NCBI GenBank assembly: GCA_036023115.1
Contig: JAYKKT010000064.1
Coordinates: 6,952,501 to 7,016,500 of the forward strand
Reading direction: 5' to 3'
Source of the DNA: Brasenia schreberi
Lineage: Eukaryota > Streptophyta > Magnoliopsida > Nymphaeales > Cabombaceae
Length of the DNA: 64,000 nucleotides
Shown here: positions 62,391 through 64,000 of the stretch, piece by piece
Layout: every line of letters starts with the position of its first letter
Numbering within the stretch: the first letter of the stretch is position 1
Translations under genes and position numbers: made by a program
The notes under the pieces: generated by a model
Databases searched by the model: none
What the model was told of the DNA's origin: nothing
Seen by the model: only the letters and a program-made list of their open reading frames with translations

Positions 62391-64000
62391 ATTCTACGTT
62401 CGGCTATTGAACAATCAGAACCTGTCTCTCAACCATCGTCGGTTGCCTTGTGAGGGCAAAGGCCATGTTTCTCTTGCTTCCATTTTCAAAGACGAACCAG
62501 AACCTTCTTGAAATGTAGAACCTTCACGAGATGTCAGATTAATTCCATTATCTGTCCTAGTGGAAGGTGATTGAACGACTTTAATGTGGCTAGAGTTCCA
62601 AAAAGATATGATTCTCCTTCGAGTTAGACCCTTCCCTTTCTCCTTTTGTGCTTTGAATATCGTAACTGCCTCTTCCTCCAACAGTTACAAATGTCGACGT
62701 TATCGTACCCCGTCAATATTCCTCCAACACCCAACAACGTAAAGGAAAGAAAAGAGAGAAACTATGTCAGAACAAACCAAAATGTTTACAGTTTTTATCG
62801 AAATCCAGGTTATACTCGAGTTCTTTAGGTAATCCGTGATCGCCACAAAATATTCAAGAACGTTGGGGAATCTGCCCCAGCTCTCACTAGAATAACTTCA
62901 CCCGTCTTCTTTCTCGCACATGGAGCTCACTTCTCTCTGATGTCCCCGCCCTTCCAAAGATCTACTACCACTCTGGGTTGACAAACTCACAGTTGTGAGA
63001 TGAAAGATCCTTCACCAGGAAGAAAACCCTTGGGCTTCCAAGTCTCTCCAGGAGGATCAACGTCAAGTAGGTGAGGTCTTGTAAGAGCTTTTCGAATTCT
63101 ACGCCAAAGAAACATCTTTAAGGTTTCAAGTTAAACTTCTAAAGTCTTTGAAATATTTACCAAATGCTGGGGAGATGCCATTTTTTAGGTGACTGCTTGA
63201 CCATGAAGTCGTCTTTAAATTGGGCAATCATGTGTTTAATCAAGCTACTGAAATTTTAAAACAAGCAACCCAAAATGTGGAAACTTGTGCCCAGAGGGCT
63301 CATTAAAGCCACACTCTCTTGGTCAATATCGGCCAACCGAACTTTATTATACTTCAGGATTTTTGTTAGGGCGAGGAACACTTTATTTCGGATGAGACTG
63401 ACATGTGTATTTCGGACGAGACCGACTTAGTGAGACGTGGTCTGCCACAGATTATACCCTAAATGCCCATCCAAAAAAGGGAATTAAAGTAGCGGTTGTT
63501 GAGAAATGCTATTCGCAATGAAATCAAAATGGTGGAGGATGATGATCTTCAGAATAGCTTTATGCAGTCCCAAGATTATACGAATCCAGATATTGCCACT
63601 TGGTTAAACAACAACCACTATATTGCATAGTGATAAGAGTAGAAGCTAGTGCGGAAAAGTCTACCTAATATCCTTGGTGCTTTGCTTTACTTGCATCTTG
63701 AGGGATCAATTATCTCTTGCTTTTCCTCATAATTTTAATACTATTGCACTTCATATATTTGACAATGATCAAGAGCCGATTAGATTTTATTCAGCATGTA
63801 TTTTCTCGAGGGCCAATTTTTCATCTTCCCAAAGATCTATGGTGAAATATTCATAATCGAGCATTGTTTCAACGTTCTTCATAAGGTAGATGCATCACTT
63901 TGATTATCATTAAAAGGATTCATATTTGTCCACTCTACTCAACTTCTTAGAAAAACCTTTTAAATAGGTCATCTCCTCGTAAGTTTCAATTATGCTAATG
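62386..64000. repeat. Duplicated segment, second copy (runs off the window)
   Basis: It begins at TTTGGATTCTACGTTCGGC, matching 53,717 onward, and continues to the window edge. Identity is near complete in the last 340 bases (for example C for A at 63,862 and C for G near 63,908). Copy 2 has about 18 extra bases near 62,545 and lacks about 80 near 63,400 relative to copy 1. Confidence 0.92.

Overview
This window looks like nuclear DNA of a flowering plant. The evidence is one spliced gene with long introns whose product matches a plant family, plant-type RTE LINEs, Ty1/copia elements with an initiator tRNA-Met primer site, a tRNA-like SINE, MITEs, and long (AT)n and (GA)n tracts. I cannot name the species. 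The sequence is gene-poor and repeat-rich, and nothing in it looks prokaryotic.

The only gene I can call confidently is on the + strand at 31,601-42,793. It has 14 coding exons and 468 codons and encodes a multi-pass membrane protein with a C-terminal C3HC4 RING finger, of the plant 'transmembrane Fragile-X-F-associated protein / RING' family. I reconstructed all exon joins by hand; every intron is GT-AG and the phase is kept throughout.

Layout. 1-10,400: gene-poor DNA with exon-like remnants, an old diverged 2-kb duplication (2,570-4,710 and 7,675-9,710), a SINE with target-site duplication (TSD) and a MITE. 10,400-14,150: two RTE LINE copies. 14,805-19,203: a complete-ended but defective Ty1/copia element with a 5-bp TSD. 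19,200-23,300: a candidate solo LTR, a 5'-truncated RTE LINE with an 18-bp TSD and an L1-type LINE relic. 24,690-27,330: a decayed copia pol. 29,768-30,870: a very AT-rich RTE relic. 31,100-43,000: the gene, whose introns hold a Pack-MULE-like element carrying an RRM fragment, a MITE and tiny LINE insertions. 43,000-59,900: MITEs, a hAT-like element, tandem repeats and microsatellites.

From 59,910 the window repeats. Positions 59,910-62,390 copy the gene from intron 6 to just past exon 11, and 62,386-64,000 copy 53,717-55,420. The simplest reading is a direct tandem duplication of about 20.9 kb (39,010-59,909), followed by loss of about 12.2 kb from the second copy. That loss removed the RING exons. 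The second gene copy also carries frameshifts and is a pseudogene.

I found no convincing new molecular system. The most interesting items are the duplicated and broken RING gene, the Pack-MULE-like capture of an RRM exon, and extremely short LINE insertions.
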